A stretch of DNA of 64,000 nucleotides from JANXZS01 sp963797255 (GCA_963797255.1 CAWCOV010000030.1:620001-684000); one strand, 5' to 3'. Positions 36,444 through 44,575 are shown, counted from the first letter of the stretch. The notes: generated by a model not told the origin, from the letters alone. Translations and numbers: made by a program.

Positions 36444-36471
36444 TCTATTCAATGTCTGAGGAGGAAATAAA

Positions 36472-36747
36472 TTGCCAAAGGTAATCACGATTGCACAGGT
36501 TAGCGATGCGGCGAAATGGGAGGCAGCGTTTCGGACGCATGTCGAACTGTTCCGGCAGTATTCCGTCAAGAACCACGTCGATTTCACAACGAATGGCAAC
36601 GAGATCATTGTCTGCATGGAACCCGAGGACCTTGGCGTATTTAAATCCGCAATGGCTTCGCAGGCTACGCTGGACGCTATGGCCGCGGATGGCGTGAAGG
36701 TCGAGACCGTGAAGAGCTATGTGTTAGACAAGGTTATGGAACTGTAA
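36472..36747 (+). CDS. Small conserved hypothetical protein, paralogue 1
   Basis: 91 residues. TTG start with GGAGG eight bases upstream. MPKVITIAQVSDAAKWEAAFRTH...GNEIIVCMEPEDLGVFKSAMAS...VETVKSYVLDKVMEL suggests an alpha/beta ferredoxin-like fold similar to dimeric alpha-beta barrel proteins. About 60 percent identical in appearance to the next gene. Together with the GYD protein at 37363 it may form one functional group of small ferredoxin-fold proteins. Confidence 0.72.
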   Translation: MPKVITIAQVSDAAKWEAAFRTHVELFRQYSVKNHVDFTTNGNEIIVCMEPEDLGVFKSAMASQATLDAMAADGVKVETVKSYVLDKVMEL

Positions 36748-36896
36748 AAATGCTGCTCCGGATTGGGCAACCCACCATAAGGTCATCGCCTCTTTGCAGC
36801 GGTGTTATCTACGCTGGGATTGCTGCCCTCGCGATCTGGTTACGCGGCGGGAAATAAACCGAGATACTCACGACAAAGCGGAGGCTTGGCTGCTAT

Positions 36897-36924
36897 TGTG
36901 ATTTGCTCGTTCACAGTTGCGAAT
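36897..36924 (+). promoter_or_regulatory. Conserved leader dyad upstream of second paralogue
   Basis: Second, identical copy of the 28-base element described at 36416-36443. The bases between it and the start codon have diverged, while the ribosome site and AAATAAATTGCCAAAGG remain. Confidence 0.5.
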
Positions 36925-36953
36925 AAAAAATCCGATATGCGAGGAGAAATAAA

Positions 36954-37229
36954 TTGCCAAAGGTGATTATCACAGCGCAGGTTCAGGACGGAGTGAAATG
37001 GGAGGCGGGATTTCGGTCGCATATGCAGACGTTCCGGAACTACTCCATTACCGCGCCAATCGCTTTCGCGATAAACGGCAATGAAGTGGTGATCTGCATG
37101 GAGCCTGAAGACATGGATACGTTCAATCGCGCCATGGAGTCGAAAGAGACGGCGGACGCCATGGCCTACGATGGCGTGAAGCGCGAAACCGTAAAGATCC
37201 ATGTGCTGGACAAGGTGATGGAACTGTAA
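36954..37229 (+). CDS. Small conserved hypothetical protein, paralogue 2
   Basis: 91 residues, TTG start after GAGGAGAAATAAA. Same length and layout as the previous gene: MPKVIITAQVQDGVKWEAGFRSHMQTFRNYS...GNEVVICMEPEDMDTFNRAMES...ETVKIHVLDKVMEL. The two arose by tandem duplication of gene plus leader. Function unknown. Confidence 0.72.
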   Translation: MPKVIITAQVQDGVKWEAGFRSHMQTFRNYSITAPIAFAINGNEVVICMEPEDMDTFNRAMESKETADAMAYDGVKRETVKIHVLDKVMEL

Positions 37230-37362
37230 TAATGCTGCTCGGATTGGCGAGTGGATGAAACTTCTCGCCAAACCCCGGGAGAGGTGATATCCATTGGGGA
37301 CTTCATCTGCCAACAAAAGTTGTTTCCAGGCTTGATGGGCACACACGAAAGGGAGAACGACT

Positions 37363-37683
37363 ATGCCGAAGTATCTGATCCAGGGAACCTACACTGCGGA
37401 AGGGCTGAGAGGCGTGGCAAAAGACAAGGCCTCTGGCCGCAAGGCTGCCGTAAACGCAGCTGTGAAGAGCCTGAAAGGCAAGATCGAGAGTTTCTATTTC
37501 AGCTTTGGCGCTGACGACATCGTGTTGATCGTGGAGGCTCCGGACAACATCGCCGCTGCGTCGCTGGCTCTCACGGTTGGAGCGTCAGGTGTGGTGAAAA
37601 TCAGGACCACTCCTCTGATGTCGGTAGACGAAGTTGACCAGGCTTTGGCGATGCAGACTAAGTACCGCGCTCCGGGCGAATAA
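37363..37683 (+). CDS. GYD-domain protein
   Basis: 106 residues, near the usual length. MPKYLIQGTYTAEGLRGVAKDKASGRKAAVNAAVKSLKG and FYFSFGADDIVLIVEAPDNIAAASLALTV are the conserved GYD segments (the GxxD of FGADD corresponds to G-x-x-D/GYD). Small cytoplasmic ferredoxin-fold protein of unknown role. AAAGGGAGAACGACT gives a good ribosome site. A strong terminator follows at 37707. Confidence 0.88.
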   Translation: MPKYLIQGTYTAEGLRGVAKDKASGRKAAVNAAVKSLKGKIESFYFSFGADDIVLIVEAPDNIAAASLALTVGASGVVKIRTTPLMSVDEVDQALAMQTKYRAPGE

Positions 37684-37706
37684 ATTGTGGTTGTGACGAT
37701 CTCTGG

Positions 37707-37739
37707 AGAGCCCGATGCTTCCTACAGCAGACGGGCTCT
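37707..37739 (+). terminator. Rho-independent terminator after the GYD gene
   Basis: AGAGCCCG and CGGGCTCT make an 8-bp stem with a 17-base loop, followed by TTTGGTTTTG. It lies 24 bases after the stop codon and ends the 36.4-37.7 kb unit. Confidence 0.75.
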
Positions 37740-37815
37740 TTGGTTTTGCACGGGCGTACACTTCTGTGATCGAAAGGTCAGATCACTCTGCCGTTTGGAA
37801 TGCACCAATTCCTGT

Positions 37816-37847
37816 CCCACATCTCAAAAGCGAGATGTGGGGCACCC
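37816..37847. repeat. ATCTC-type hairpin repeat
   Basis: CCCACATCTCAAAAGCGAGA and TGTGGGGCACCC; a nearly perfect member of the CCCACATCTC/GAGATGTGGG family between the GYD and haemoglobin genes. Confidence 0.65.
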
Positions 37848-37884
37848 GCGTCTGTGAGTTTTTATAACCTGGCCTACGCCGCGG

Positions 37885-38256
37885 TCACGCCTTTTCCACG
37901 ATTTCATCCTTATAGCGATTGATCAGTTCTAGAAACTCCTGCTGCTCCCTTTGCGGGATATGGAACTTCTCGAGCGAGGAGAGGATGTGCTGGATGTTGG
38001 CTTTCCATTCGTCTTCTGTAATTGCCATACCCGCATGCGATGTTTTCATGTTGCGTCCGATGTAAAGGCACGGCCCACCCGACAGACCACATACCTGATC
38101 CACCAGCAATTGCCGGGAGCGGTTGCGCGAATCGATGCTGCGGCCGAGAACGAAGCGGCTAAATAGAGGGTCATCGCGAAGGCGGCCAAGCCAATCATCC
38201 ACGATGGCTGCAATGGCATCGTAGCCGCCCAAACGCTTGTATAAAGTCTGTTCCAT
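37885..38256 (-). CDS. Group I truncated haemoglobin
   Basis: 123 residues from ATG 38256, which follows GGGAGGTGCC. LYKRLGGYDAIAAIVDDWLGRL is the usual start; MKTSHAGMAI contains the proximal haem-ligand His, preceded by GGPCLYIGRN. Likely to bind O2 or NO and help in NO detoxification; electron donors are unknown. The frame extends upstream to 38319 without similarity. Confidence 0.92.
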   Translation of the reverse strand: MEQTLYKRLGGYDAIAAIVDDWLGRLRDDPLFSRFVLGRSIDSRNRSRQLLVDQVCGLSGGPCLYIGRNMKTSHAGMAITEDEWKANIQHILSSLEKFHIPQREQQEFLELINRYKDEIVEKA

Positions 38257-38420
38257 GGCACCTCCCGTGGGCCGAACGGCGAAATCATATACACGCAGGG
38301 AGGATCGGCGAGTTTTCAATCAACCGCTTCGCACTTGGAGCGCGCATGCGTGATCTTGACCGTGCGGACGGGGTGTGGTGTACTGCCCGCATCCTTTCCC
38401 AGCAGCAAAAAAAGGGGCCA

Positions 38421-39584
38421 ATGGACACTCATACAGAAGAGGGTCTTGATCGCTGGCACAAAGCCGGGCTGATTGACCAGACGACGGTGGATCGCATCCG
38501 CCAGTTTGAACTATCCGATAGAAAACCTGCCGGAGCGAAATGGCAGGTGACGCTGGCGCTGGTGTTTGGCGCCATGATGCTGGCGGCGGGCGTGGCGCTG
38601 TTTGTGGCCGCGCACTGGGATGAGCTGGCCCCGTGGAGCCGCTTCATGATCGTGCTGTCGCTGGTGGTGATATTTCATCTTGCGGCGGACCTGTTCCGTC
38701 CGAAATTTGTGAAGCTGGCGATCACGCTGCATGGCGTAGGGACGCTGGCAGCAGGGGCTGCGGTGTTCCTGGTGGGGCAGATCTTCAACATCCAGGAGCA
38801 TTGGCCGGGCGGGATTCTGCTGTGGCTGCTGGCGGCGCTGGCAGGGTGGGCGCTGCTGCGCGACCAGGTGCAGGATACCATCTCGCTACTGCTGTTGCCG
38901 ACGTGGATTGTGTCCGAGTGGTATTCGCGGGCGGACGGTTATGCGTGGGACGACGTGTTTCTGGGGCGCATGCTGGCGGTGCTGGCGGCGCTGTACCTGA
39001 CGGCGTTTGTGAACTCGAAGAAACGGCTGGTTGCCGGATTTGCTGCTGCGGCGGGAACGCTGGCCATGCTTCCCGCGGTGTCTGTGCTGGGACATGGCGG
39101 ATACAACGCGTGGCGGCAGAGCAATCCTGCATTGCCGCTCTCGCTGCACGTTGCGGCGTGGCTGGTGGTGGTTGCGGTGTTCGTGGTGGCGGGCGTTTTC
39201 CACCGAGCGAGCCTGCTGCCGGTAGCCGTGACGCTGGCGTGGGCTGTGATTTTGCCTTTTGCGCAGCGCATGGTGACTCAAGGACAGGGAAAAGATCGAT
39301 ACAGCTACTCGCAGCCGTCGTGGGTTGTGTATTTCCTGACGGCTTGCCTGGCGGCCTTTTTCGCGTTGCATGGAGTGAGGCAGCGAAGCCGGTTGCTGAT
39401 TAACCTTGGGAGCGCTGGGTTCGCCGCCACCGTGTTGTGGTTCTACTTCTCAAGCGTGATGGATAAACTTGGCCGCTCGTTCAGCCTGATCGCGCTGGGG
39501 GTGCTGTTCCTGCTGGGAGGGTGGCTGCTGGAGAGGGTGCGGCGGCGGCTGGTAGCCCGCATTTCCCCGGAGGTGGCGGCATGA
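38421..39584 (+). CDS. DUF2157 polytopic membrane protein
   Basis: 387 residues from ATG 38421 (AAGGGG site). The N-terminal 40 residues (LDRWHKAGLIDQTTVDRIRQFE) form the DUF2157 lead helix, then at least ten hydrophobic helices follow: ALVFGAMMLAAGVALFVAAHW, FMIVLSLVVIFHLAAD and others. Membrane protein of unknown role. The stop overlaps the start of the next gene (ATGA), so the pair is translationally coupled, as is common for DUF2157-GDYXXLXY pairs. Confidence 0.88.
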   Translation: MDTHTEEGLDRWHKAGLIDQTTVDRIRQFELSDRKPAGAKWQVTLALVFGAMMLAAGVALFVAAHWDELAPWSRFMIVLSLVVIFHLAADLFRPKFVKLAITLHGVGTLAAGAAVFLVGQIFNIQEHWPGGILLWLLAALAGWALLRDQVQDTISLLLLPTWIVSEWYSRADGYAWDDVFLGRMLAVLAALYLTAFVNSKKRLVAGFAAAAGTLAMLPAVSVLGHGGYNAWRQSNPALPLSLHVAAWLVVVAVFVVAGVFHRASLLPVAVTLAWAVILPFAQRMVTQGQGKDRYSYSQPSWVVYFLTACLAAFFALHGVRQRSRLLINLGSAGFAATVLWFYFSSVMDKLGRSFSLIALGVLFLLGGWLLERVRRRLVARISPEVAA

Positions 39585-40126
39585 GGCTGACGAAGCGTGC
39601 TGTTGTGCTGATCGTGATCCAGGTGCTGCTGGTTTCGACCATCGCCGGGAAGTTTCTCTACGAACGCAAGGTTTGCCCGCGGGTGTGGACGCGGGCGGCG
39701 CAGGTGGATCCTGATTCTCCCTTGCGAGGCAGGTACTTGATATTGCCGCTACGGGTGGATGCTTGCGGGCTGCCGAAGGAGGCTGAAAACGGCAGGGTGG
39801 GACCGATGTGGGGGGTGGCGGGAGGAGTGCGGGAGTACCGAAGCAGCGATGTGATCGCCCGCGACGGAAAGCTGGTTGCCGTGGAGAACAAGTCGTCCGC
39901 GGGCGGTGACCGGCTGACGGTGTGGACTCCGAAGAATACGACTTGCGATCGAGCCATTCTCTCACCGGGGACGGAGCTTTATATTCCGGACACGGCGAAG
40001 ATGCCCGCGCTGAAGGCGGGGGAAGAGATGTGTGTGGAGGTGACGGTTCCGCCAAAGGGGCCACCGAGGGCGATTCAGATTGCAGTGAGCGGGAACGGGA
40101 AGTTTGAGCCGATCCGGTTTGAGTAG
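39581..40126 (+). CDS. GDYXXLXY-domain protein
   Basis: 181 residues from ATG 39581, coupled to the DUF2157 gene and preceded by GGAGGTGGCGGC. One N-terminal membrane helix (AVVLIVIQVLLVSTIAGKFLYERK), then PDSPLRGRYLILPLRVD, the variant of the GDYxxLxY motif (here GRYLILPL). The rest is outside the membrane. Unknown role, probably in complex with the DUF2157 protein. Confidence 0.85.
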   Translation: MRLTKRAVVLIVIQVLLVSTIAGKFLYERKVCPRVWTRAAQVDPDSPLRGRYLILPLRVDACGLPKEAENGRVGPMWGVAGGVREYRSSDVIARDGKLVAVENKSSAGGDRLTVWTPKNTTCDRAILSPGTELYIPDTAKMPALKAGEEMCVEVTVPPKGPPRAIQIAVSGNGKFEPIRFE

Positions 40127-40139
40127 GGGCTTGCCGTCG

Positions 40140-40405
40140 GTAAGGTCTCCTGTCTCAAACGCGAGACAGGGGCACCCGGCACCCGGCCACCACCCGCCAT
40201 CCCACTCAAGCCAACGGAAGGCTTGAATGGGCCACCGGTCCGGCCTATCCAATTTGAGTGGGGGGAGGTTTTAGGGAAGGTCCATGTCTCAAACGTGAGA
40301 CAGGGGGCACCCGGCAGACTACTTCCTAGAAACGCAGATCCCTCCACTGCGCTTCACTTCGGTCGGGATGACAAGTGCTGGCCGCACGGGCGACCTAACA
40401 AAACG
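40140..40405. repeat. Repeat cluster before rimM
   Basis: Gap 40127-40525 (399 bp) without gene. It holds hairpin TGTCTC/GAGACA ending GGGGCACCC (40149-40177), a CTCAAGCC/GGCTTGAA hairpin (about 40200-40236), a second TGTCTC hairpin (40284-40313) and a truncated composite module (40338-40405, through ACAAGTGCTGGCCGCACGGG). No element is recognised in 40406-40525. Confidence 0.72.
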
Positions 40406-40525
40406 GATTTTTGCGGGGTTGGGCGCGTCCCAAGGCACCCATTCGGTTGGCTTGGAAGCCGCTATTTGTCCTCGGGTTGGACTGATCTACTCAACTTTTA
40501 CTTTAGATGTTTAGAAGGAAACGCC

Positions 40526-41167
40526 TCATCCTTGCGAAGAGTCGTTTTCCACAGGATTATCAGAGGTGGTTTCCTCGGCTGCGGCCTCCGCTTTCATGGC
40601 GGAGCGCTCCGCTTCAGATGGTGGAGAGTTTACTTCAAGTAGTCCTTCTGGAAGATTCATTTCAATACGTTTAGATGAAATATCTACCTTCGCTAAGTAG
40701 GCCTTCGCGAAGGGGATTAGGATTTCGTCCTGATGGATTCCGCGGACCTCGAGCAGGGGTACGGAGGTGGAGTCGGTGTCGACGTCGATGATTTCTCCAA
40801 TGTCCTCGAGGGGGGTTCCGGCGTAGATGTGGCAGCCGATCAGATCGCTGATGTAGACCTCGTCGTCGGTGAGGGCGGCGCGTTCTTCCGGGGGGATGGC
40901 GACGTCCAGGCCGCGCAGGGTTTCGGCGTCGTTGATGGAGTCGATGCCGGCAAATTTGAGGACGACTCGGCCCTTGTGTAGCCAGTGATTTTCCAGCTGG
41001 ATTTCGCGGGGCGGGGCAGATTTTGCGCCCTTGGCGGGAAGCAGAAAAACTCGTTTTCTCTCGTGGAATTTTTCAGGGAAGTCGGTGAGAAGTTCGGCCA
41101 GAACTTCACCTTTACGTCCTTGCGGGCGAACCAATCGTGCGAGGAGCACCCATTCATCTTCTGTCAT
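40526..41167 (-). CDS. rimM: 16S rRNA processing protein
   Basis: 213 residues. EWVLLARLVRPQGRKGEVLAELLTDFPEKF is the N-terminal RimM domain; LIGCHIY...GEIIDVDTDSTSVPLLEV...ILIPFAKAYLAKVDISSKRIEMNLPEGLLE is the PRC-barrel. Binds S19 and helps 30S head maturation. The C-terminal 30 residues are acidic and not conserved. It follows khpA after 47 bp; trmD, its usual next gene, is 29.65 kb away on the same strand. Confidence 0.95.
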   Translation of the reverse strand: MTEDEWVLLARLVRPQGRKGEVLAELLTDFPEKFHERKRVFLLPAKGAKSAPPREIQLENHWLHKGRVVLKFAGIDSINDAETLRGLDVAIPPEERAALTDDEVYISDLIGCHIYAGTPLEDIGEIIDVDTDSTSVPLLEVRGIHQDEILIPFAKAYLAKVDISSKRIEMNLPEGLLEVNSPPSEAERSAMKAEAAAEETTSDNPVENDSSQG

Positions 41168-41214
41168 CCGTCAGGCTCTTAGAGGGCTGAGAGCAGCCTT
41201 TCGGAGTGAGAGAT

Positions 41215-41493
41215 TCACCCCGCCGAAGGTGCTGCGGTCTTGTCTTCTTCCAGAATGTCCAGCGTGAAACGGTGATGCATCTTCATGCTTACGGCGCCGA
41301 GGATAGTACGCATGGAGCGTGCCGTCCGCCCCTGTTTCCCGATTACTTTTCCCACGTCCTGTGGAGCAACGCGGAGTTTGAACACGGTGTTCTCATCGTG
41401 CTCTACCGCTTCTACTACTACCGCACCTGGGTCGTCGACCAGGGCCCGGGCAATTTCTGCTACCAGCTCTTGCATATTGTCTGATTTAGTCAT
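41215..41493 (-). CDS. khpA: KH-domain RNA-binding protein
   Basis: 92 residues from ATG 41493. KLRVAPQDVGKVIGKQGRTARSMRTILGA contains the GxxG loop (GKQG) of the KH fold. Small RNA-binding protein (YlqC/KhpA) often found between rpsP and rimM. The frame is open upstream to 41577 but the N terminus given is the normal one. Confidence 0.92.
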   Translation of the reverse strand: MTKSDNMQELVAEIARALVDDPGAVVVEAVEHDENTVFKLRVAPQDVGKVIGKQGRTARSMRTILGAVSMKMHHRFTLDILEEDKTAAPSAG

Positions 41494-41693
41494 CGTTCGC
41501 CCCCAACGAATAGCCACCGTCTTAGGCACGCGCAATAGTACCAGTAAGCGCTGTAGATGCAACAGCGAGTTACCCAAATATTATTTTTGGGGAATTGCTG
41601 CCGCCATCCGGTGGATGTCCTAGGGAAGCTGGAGGTGCCGATGTGCGACTTGCCCGGCCACGGAATGGGCCGGACAACGCAGTCTAATGCCTT

Positions 41694-41945
41694 TTAGGCG
41701 GCAACGGGTGCGGCTGGCGCGATCTTGAGGAGCTTGGCAACACGGTCGGAGAGCTGGGCTCCCTTGCTGGTCCAATGCTCAATGCGGTCGCGCTTGAGGT
41801 CGAGGGTGGCCGGGCTGGTGCGGGGATTGTAGGTACCCACAACTTCAATGGAGCGGCCATTGCGAGCGCGATCCTTCTCAATTACGACTACTCGATAGTA
41901 CGGCTGCTTACGCGCACCAAAGCGCGCCAAACGAATCATCAGCAC
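41694..41945 (-). CDS. rpsP: Small-subunit ribosomal protein S16
   Basis: 83 residues; ATG 41945 or the ATG two codons later (41939), the latter giving the usual MIRLARFG start. RKQPYYRVVVIEKDRARNGRSIEVVGTYNP is the bS16 core. First gene of the khpA-rimM run; ffh, which often precedes it, is not in the window's upstream 470 bp. Confidence 0.96.
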   Translation of the reverse strand: MLMIRLARFGARKQPYYRVVVIEKDRARNGRSIEVVGTYNPRTSPATLDLKRDRIEHWTSKGAQLSDRVAKLLKIAPAAPVAA

Positions 41946-42416
41946 AGGTCAGAATCCTTTCAAACTTGGTTGTAGGGGCTTAGGCTGAAGCCATGCAGGG
42001 GTCGAGCGGAACACCCGGCCACACTTTTCCCAACTCCTAAGTATTGCCGAAATCGACGTTTTTCGCAACCGGGGCGGGTTAAGGGCAGAAAGCAGCGAGG
42101 CCGTGAGGTGTCAATTCAGGGAATGTCGGCAGACCTCGGCGCAGAGAAACCGCGTCAATAAATTGCTGCCGGCGAGCCGGCAACTGCGGGAATGTGGGTC
42201 GCATCCTAAGTCAGTGTAGTACTAGGCTCTGAGGGCGGAGCAAAAGTCCCTCTGTTTGATTGAATAAATGGACGTTGTAGCGAATGCCAAATCCCCTAAT
42301 ATTTCTGATACATTTGCCGCGACCGACGTCGAAGTGCGCGAGGCGACAGCGCTCCAGTACTAACGGGAGGTTGTACTTTTCGAGCATTCCCATCCGAGAC
42401 CGGAAGGAGACACTGC
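41946..42416. other. Intergenic region upstream of rpsP
   Basis: 471 bp holding the rpsP promoter by position, but no clear -35/-10 pair. Two short frames in opposite directions over 42211-42393 (minus, 60 codons) and 42269-42364 (plus, 31 codons) are possible small genes, but neither has a convincing ribosome site or family. Confidence 0.35.
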
Positions 42417-42755
42417 TTGTTAACCGACTACCCTTTGTTCCTGACCCAGCGTGATGACGCAGGAGTGAATGGTCCTCTCTTTTCTGTCGAGGGCACGCTC
42501 CCTCCTATGTACGAGCTCAACACCAAAACAGGCCTGACGGGCGCGGAGTTGAACGAATACTTTATGAAGCTTGGAATGCAAACCAAGCAGCGCAATGAAA
42601 TCTTTCGAGCCCTCGAAAAGGATCGCGTTTACTCCGTCACGATTTCTTTGAAGTCGGCGAAGGATCTCGTCTGGCCATTCGATAAAGCAGGCCTGGACTC
42701 CGATACCCCGGGAGAGTCCTCTCTATCCCCTACCTCACTCCGGCGCAAACCATAG
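42417..42755 (+). CDS. Hypothetical protein
   Basis: 112 residues, TTG start with GAAGGAGA at a good distance. LTDYPLFLTQRDDAGVNGPLFSVEGTLPPMYELNTKTGLTGAELNEYFMKLGMQ looks like real protein and ends in a low-complexity STPTSLRRKP-like tail. No family recognised. It faces away from rpsP. Confidence 0.5.
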   Translation: MLTDYPLFLTQRDDAGVNGPLFSVEGTLPPMYELNTKTGLTGAELNEYFMKLGMQTKQRNEIFRALEKDRVYSVTISLKSAKDLVWPFDKAGLDSDTPGESSLSPTSLRRKP

Positions 42756-42958
42756 GGTTGCCTCGGCTCTCGCGCGTTCCCATTTTCTCGACACAACTTC
42801 AAGGGTGACGGGGAAGTCATCTGCTGAAAGCTCTTTTCCGAGTTGGTTCCTATACTTCTCTTCCATCGATCCGAAAACTCAAGCTGGTTTGTCTCCCACA
42901 GTTTGATGGGGCGGTGTACTCCGATCTTGACAGGCAAGCTGTGGCTTGCCTATAGTGC

Positions 42959-43399
42959 GTGCCTGTGGGAGACATTTTCGAGGCAATCGCGTCGCCTGTG
43001 CGGCGGGCAATTCTTGATGAGCTGACTGATCGCGATGGTCAGACGCTCTTCGAGCTATGCGCGCGATTGGCAATGAAGCACGATTTCTCCCTTACGCGGC
43101 AGGGCATTTCGCAGCACCTTGAAGTGCTAGAGTCTGCGGGGCTGGTGGTTACTGTGCGACAGGGCCGATACAAATTCCATTCCATACAGCCAGGACCGCT
43201 CAAACAGATTGTGGAGCGGTGGCTGCGCAAGAGAGAGAAGAGGAGCGGTGAAGATGAGGATCGTATTGAGCAGCATATTCGTAGACGACCAGGAGAAAGC
43301 GCTCCAGTTCTACACAGAAAGACTGGGGTTCATAAAAAAGACAGAGGTACCACTGGGAGACGTGCGGTGGCTCACGGTAGTCGCGGCAAGCGATCCTGA
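42959..43399 (+). CDS. ArsR-family winged-helix regulator with extended C terminus
   Basis: 146 residues, GTG start at 42959 (or GTG 42965). DIFEAIASPVRRAILDELTDRDGQTLFELCARL and SLTRQGISQHLEVLESAGLVVTVRQGRYKFHSI are the winged helix. After WLRKREKRSGE, where family members usually end, the frame runs on for about 50 residues entirely inside the VOC gene (from 43254). A TGA sits one register away at the normal end (CGGTGAAG), so a one-base change may have removed the natural stop. Together with the VOC gene it forms the common ArsR-VOC operon. Confidence 0.83.
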   Translation: MPVGDIFEAIASPVRRAILDELTDRDGQTLFELCARLAMKHDFSLTRQGISQHLEVLESAGLVVTVRQGRYKFHSIQPGPLKQIVERWLRKREKRSGEDEDRIEQHIRRRPGESAPVLHRKTGVHKKDRGTTGRRAVAHGSRGKRS

Positions 43400-43640
43400 T
43401 GGCCCGGAGCTTGTGCTTGAGCCCGACACGCATCCCGCGGTCGGTCCGTTCAAGAGGGCTTTGGTTGAGGATGGAATTCCGTTCACGTCGTTCGCGGTGG
43501 AGGATGTTGGAGCGGAATACGAGAGGCTGCAAGCAGCCGGCGTTGAATTTACGCAGCCTCCGGTGGCGATGGGCGTGGTGACGACGGCGGTGCTGGATGA
43601 CACGTGCGGGAATTTAATTCAGTTGGCGCAAAAGAATTAG
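43254..43640 (+). CDS. VOC-family protein
   Basis: 128 residues from ATG 43254 (GGAGCGGTGAAG). MRIVLSSIFVDDQEKALQFYTERLGFIKKTEVPLG and ELVLEP...AVGPFKRALVEDGIPFTSFAVEDV...TAVLDDTCGNLIQLAQKN give one full VOC module with its metal-binding His/Glu positions partly changed. Overlaps the upstream regulator by 146 bp out of frame. Likely a glyoxalase or resistance protein controlled by the ArsR. Confidence 0.88.
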   Translation: MRIVLSSIFVDDQEKALQFYTERLGFIKKTEVPLGDVRWLTVVAASDPDGPELVLEPDTHPAVGPFKRALVEDGIPFTSFAVEDVGAEYERLQAAGVEFTQPPVAMGVVTTAVLDDTCGNLIQLAQKN

Positions 43641-43652
43641 AGGAGTGAGCAG

Positions 43653-44231
43653 ATGCCGAAGTCGGTGGGGATGGAGTGGAGCGCCAGCATAGATGGCCTG
43701 AGGTCCGATGACAAGGCGAGCCAGGATCGCGCATTTGAGTCTCTCTCCGCTATGACGGAGGGGCGGGTGGATTGGGCGTATGAAGTATGGGATGAGCTTC
43801 TTCGGTTGATCAAGGAAGGGGACAATCGGCAGCGCTCCATTGCGGGGCAGGTGTTATGCAATCTCGCCAAGAGTGATCCGAAAGAGCGCATGGTGAAGGA
43901 CACAACGGCGTTGCTGGCCTTGACCAGGGATGAGCGGTTTGTGACGGCGCGGCATTGCCTGTTGTCGCTCTGGAAGATTGCGATTGTGGGTGCTCGCCAG
44001 CGCAAAGCGGTTGTGGATGGGCTGGTGCGGCGCTTCAAGGAATGTGCCGCGGAGAAGAATGGCACGCTGATCCGGTATGACATCCAATGCACGCTGAGGC
44101 GCGTGTATGACGCGGAGCCGGATGAGAAGTTGCGGGTTACGGCGGAGGGATTGCTTGCGCTTGAAGAGGATGCGAAGTATCGCAAGAAATACGCCACGGC
44201 CTGGCGGGGTGCGAAGGCTCTGGTGGATTGA
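43653..44231 (+). CDS. HEAT-like helical-repeat protein
   Basis: 192 residues, 12 bp after the VOC gene (GAGGAGTGAGCAG). Repeated amphipathic helices (DWAYEVWDELLRLIKEGDNRQRSIAGQVLCNLAKSDP, RFVTARHCLLSLWKIAIVGARQRKAVVDGLVRRF) look like short HEAT/ARM repeats. Last gene of the ArsR-VOC unit. Function unknown. Confidence 0.75.
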   Translation: MPKSVGMEWSASIDGLRSDDKASQDRAFESLSAMTEGRVDWAYEVWDELLRLIKEGDNRQRSIAGQVLCNLAKSDPKERMVKDTTALLALTRDERFVTARHCLLSLWKIAIVGARQRKAVVDGLVRRFKECAAEKNGTLIRYDIQCTLRRVYDAEPDEKLRVTAEGLLALEEDAKYRKKYATAWRGAKALVD

Positions 44232-44545
44232 TGAATTGTGTCGAGTAACGCGGATCCCTCCACTTTGGTCGGGGTGTCAAAGAGCAGCTAGTCAGCAATT
44301 AGCAAGTCAGCGGTAGGACCCCACTCAAGCCAACAGAGGGCTTGAATGGCCACCCGACGATAAGAGCTACGATGATTTCGCAAATCCAGCTCGCGGGATC
44401 TGATGTATTCGCTATCCCACCCTTCGCCGAAGTGCGCGAAGGATGGGGCACCCACCATGAACGTATCCCACTCGAGCCAACTGAGGGCTTGAATGGGCCA
44501 CCGTCGCGGGATCCCACTACCCCCTTCAGTGGGGATGACAACCGC
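44232..44545. repeat. Repeat cluster
   Basis: Gap of 344 bp without gene. TCCACTTTGGTCGGGGTGTCA (degenerate), AGTCAGCAATTAGCAAGTCA words, hairpins CTCAAGCC/GGCTTGAA (44320-44355), CCCACCCTTCGC/GCGAAGGATGGG (44415-44452) and CTCGAGCC/GGCTTGAA (44467-44502). This is the right-most dense cluster. Confidence 0.72.
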
Positions 44546-44575
44546 AAGTAAAGTGTCTGGTCGTGCGGAAGATTC

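Noticed and set aside
10876..40525. Integrative conjugative element or prophage
   Set aside because: No integrase, relaxase, conjugation or phage structural genes except one tiny tail-collar protein; no attachment repeats found at either end.
42211..42393. 60-codon minus-strand frame upstream of rpsP
   Set aside because: No ribosome site or known family, and a competing short frame lies on the plus strand; evidence too thin for a gene call.
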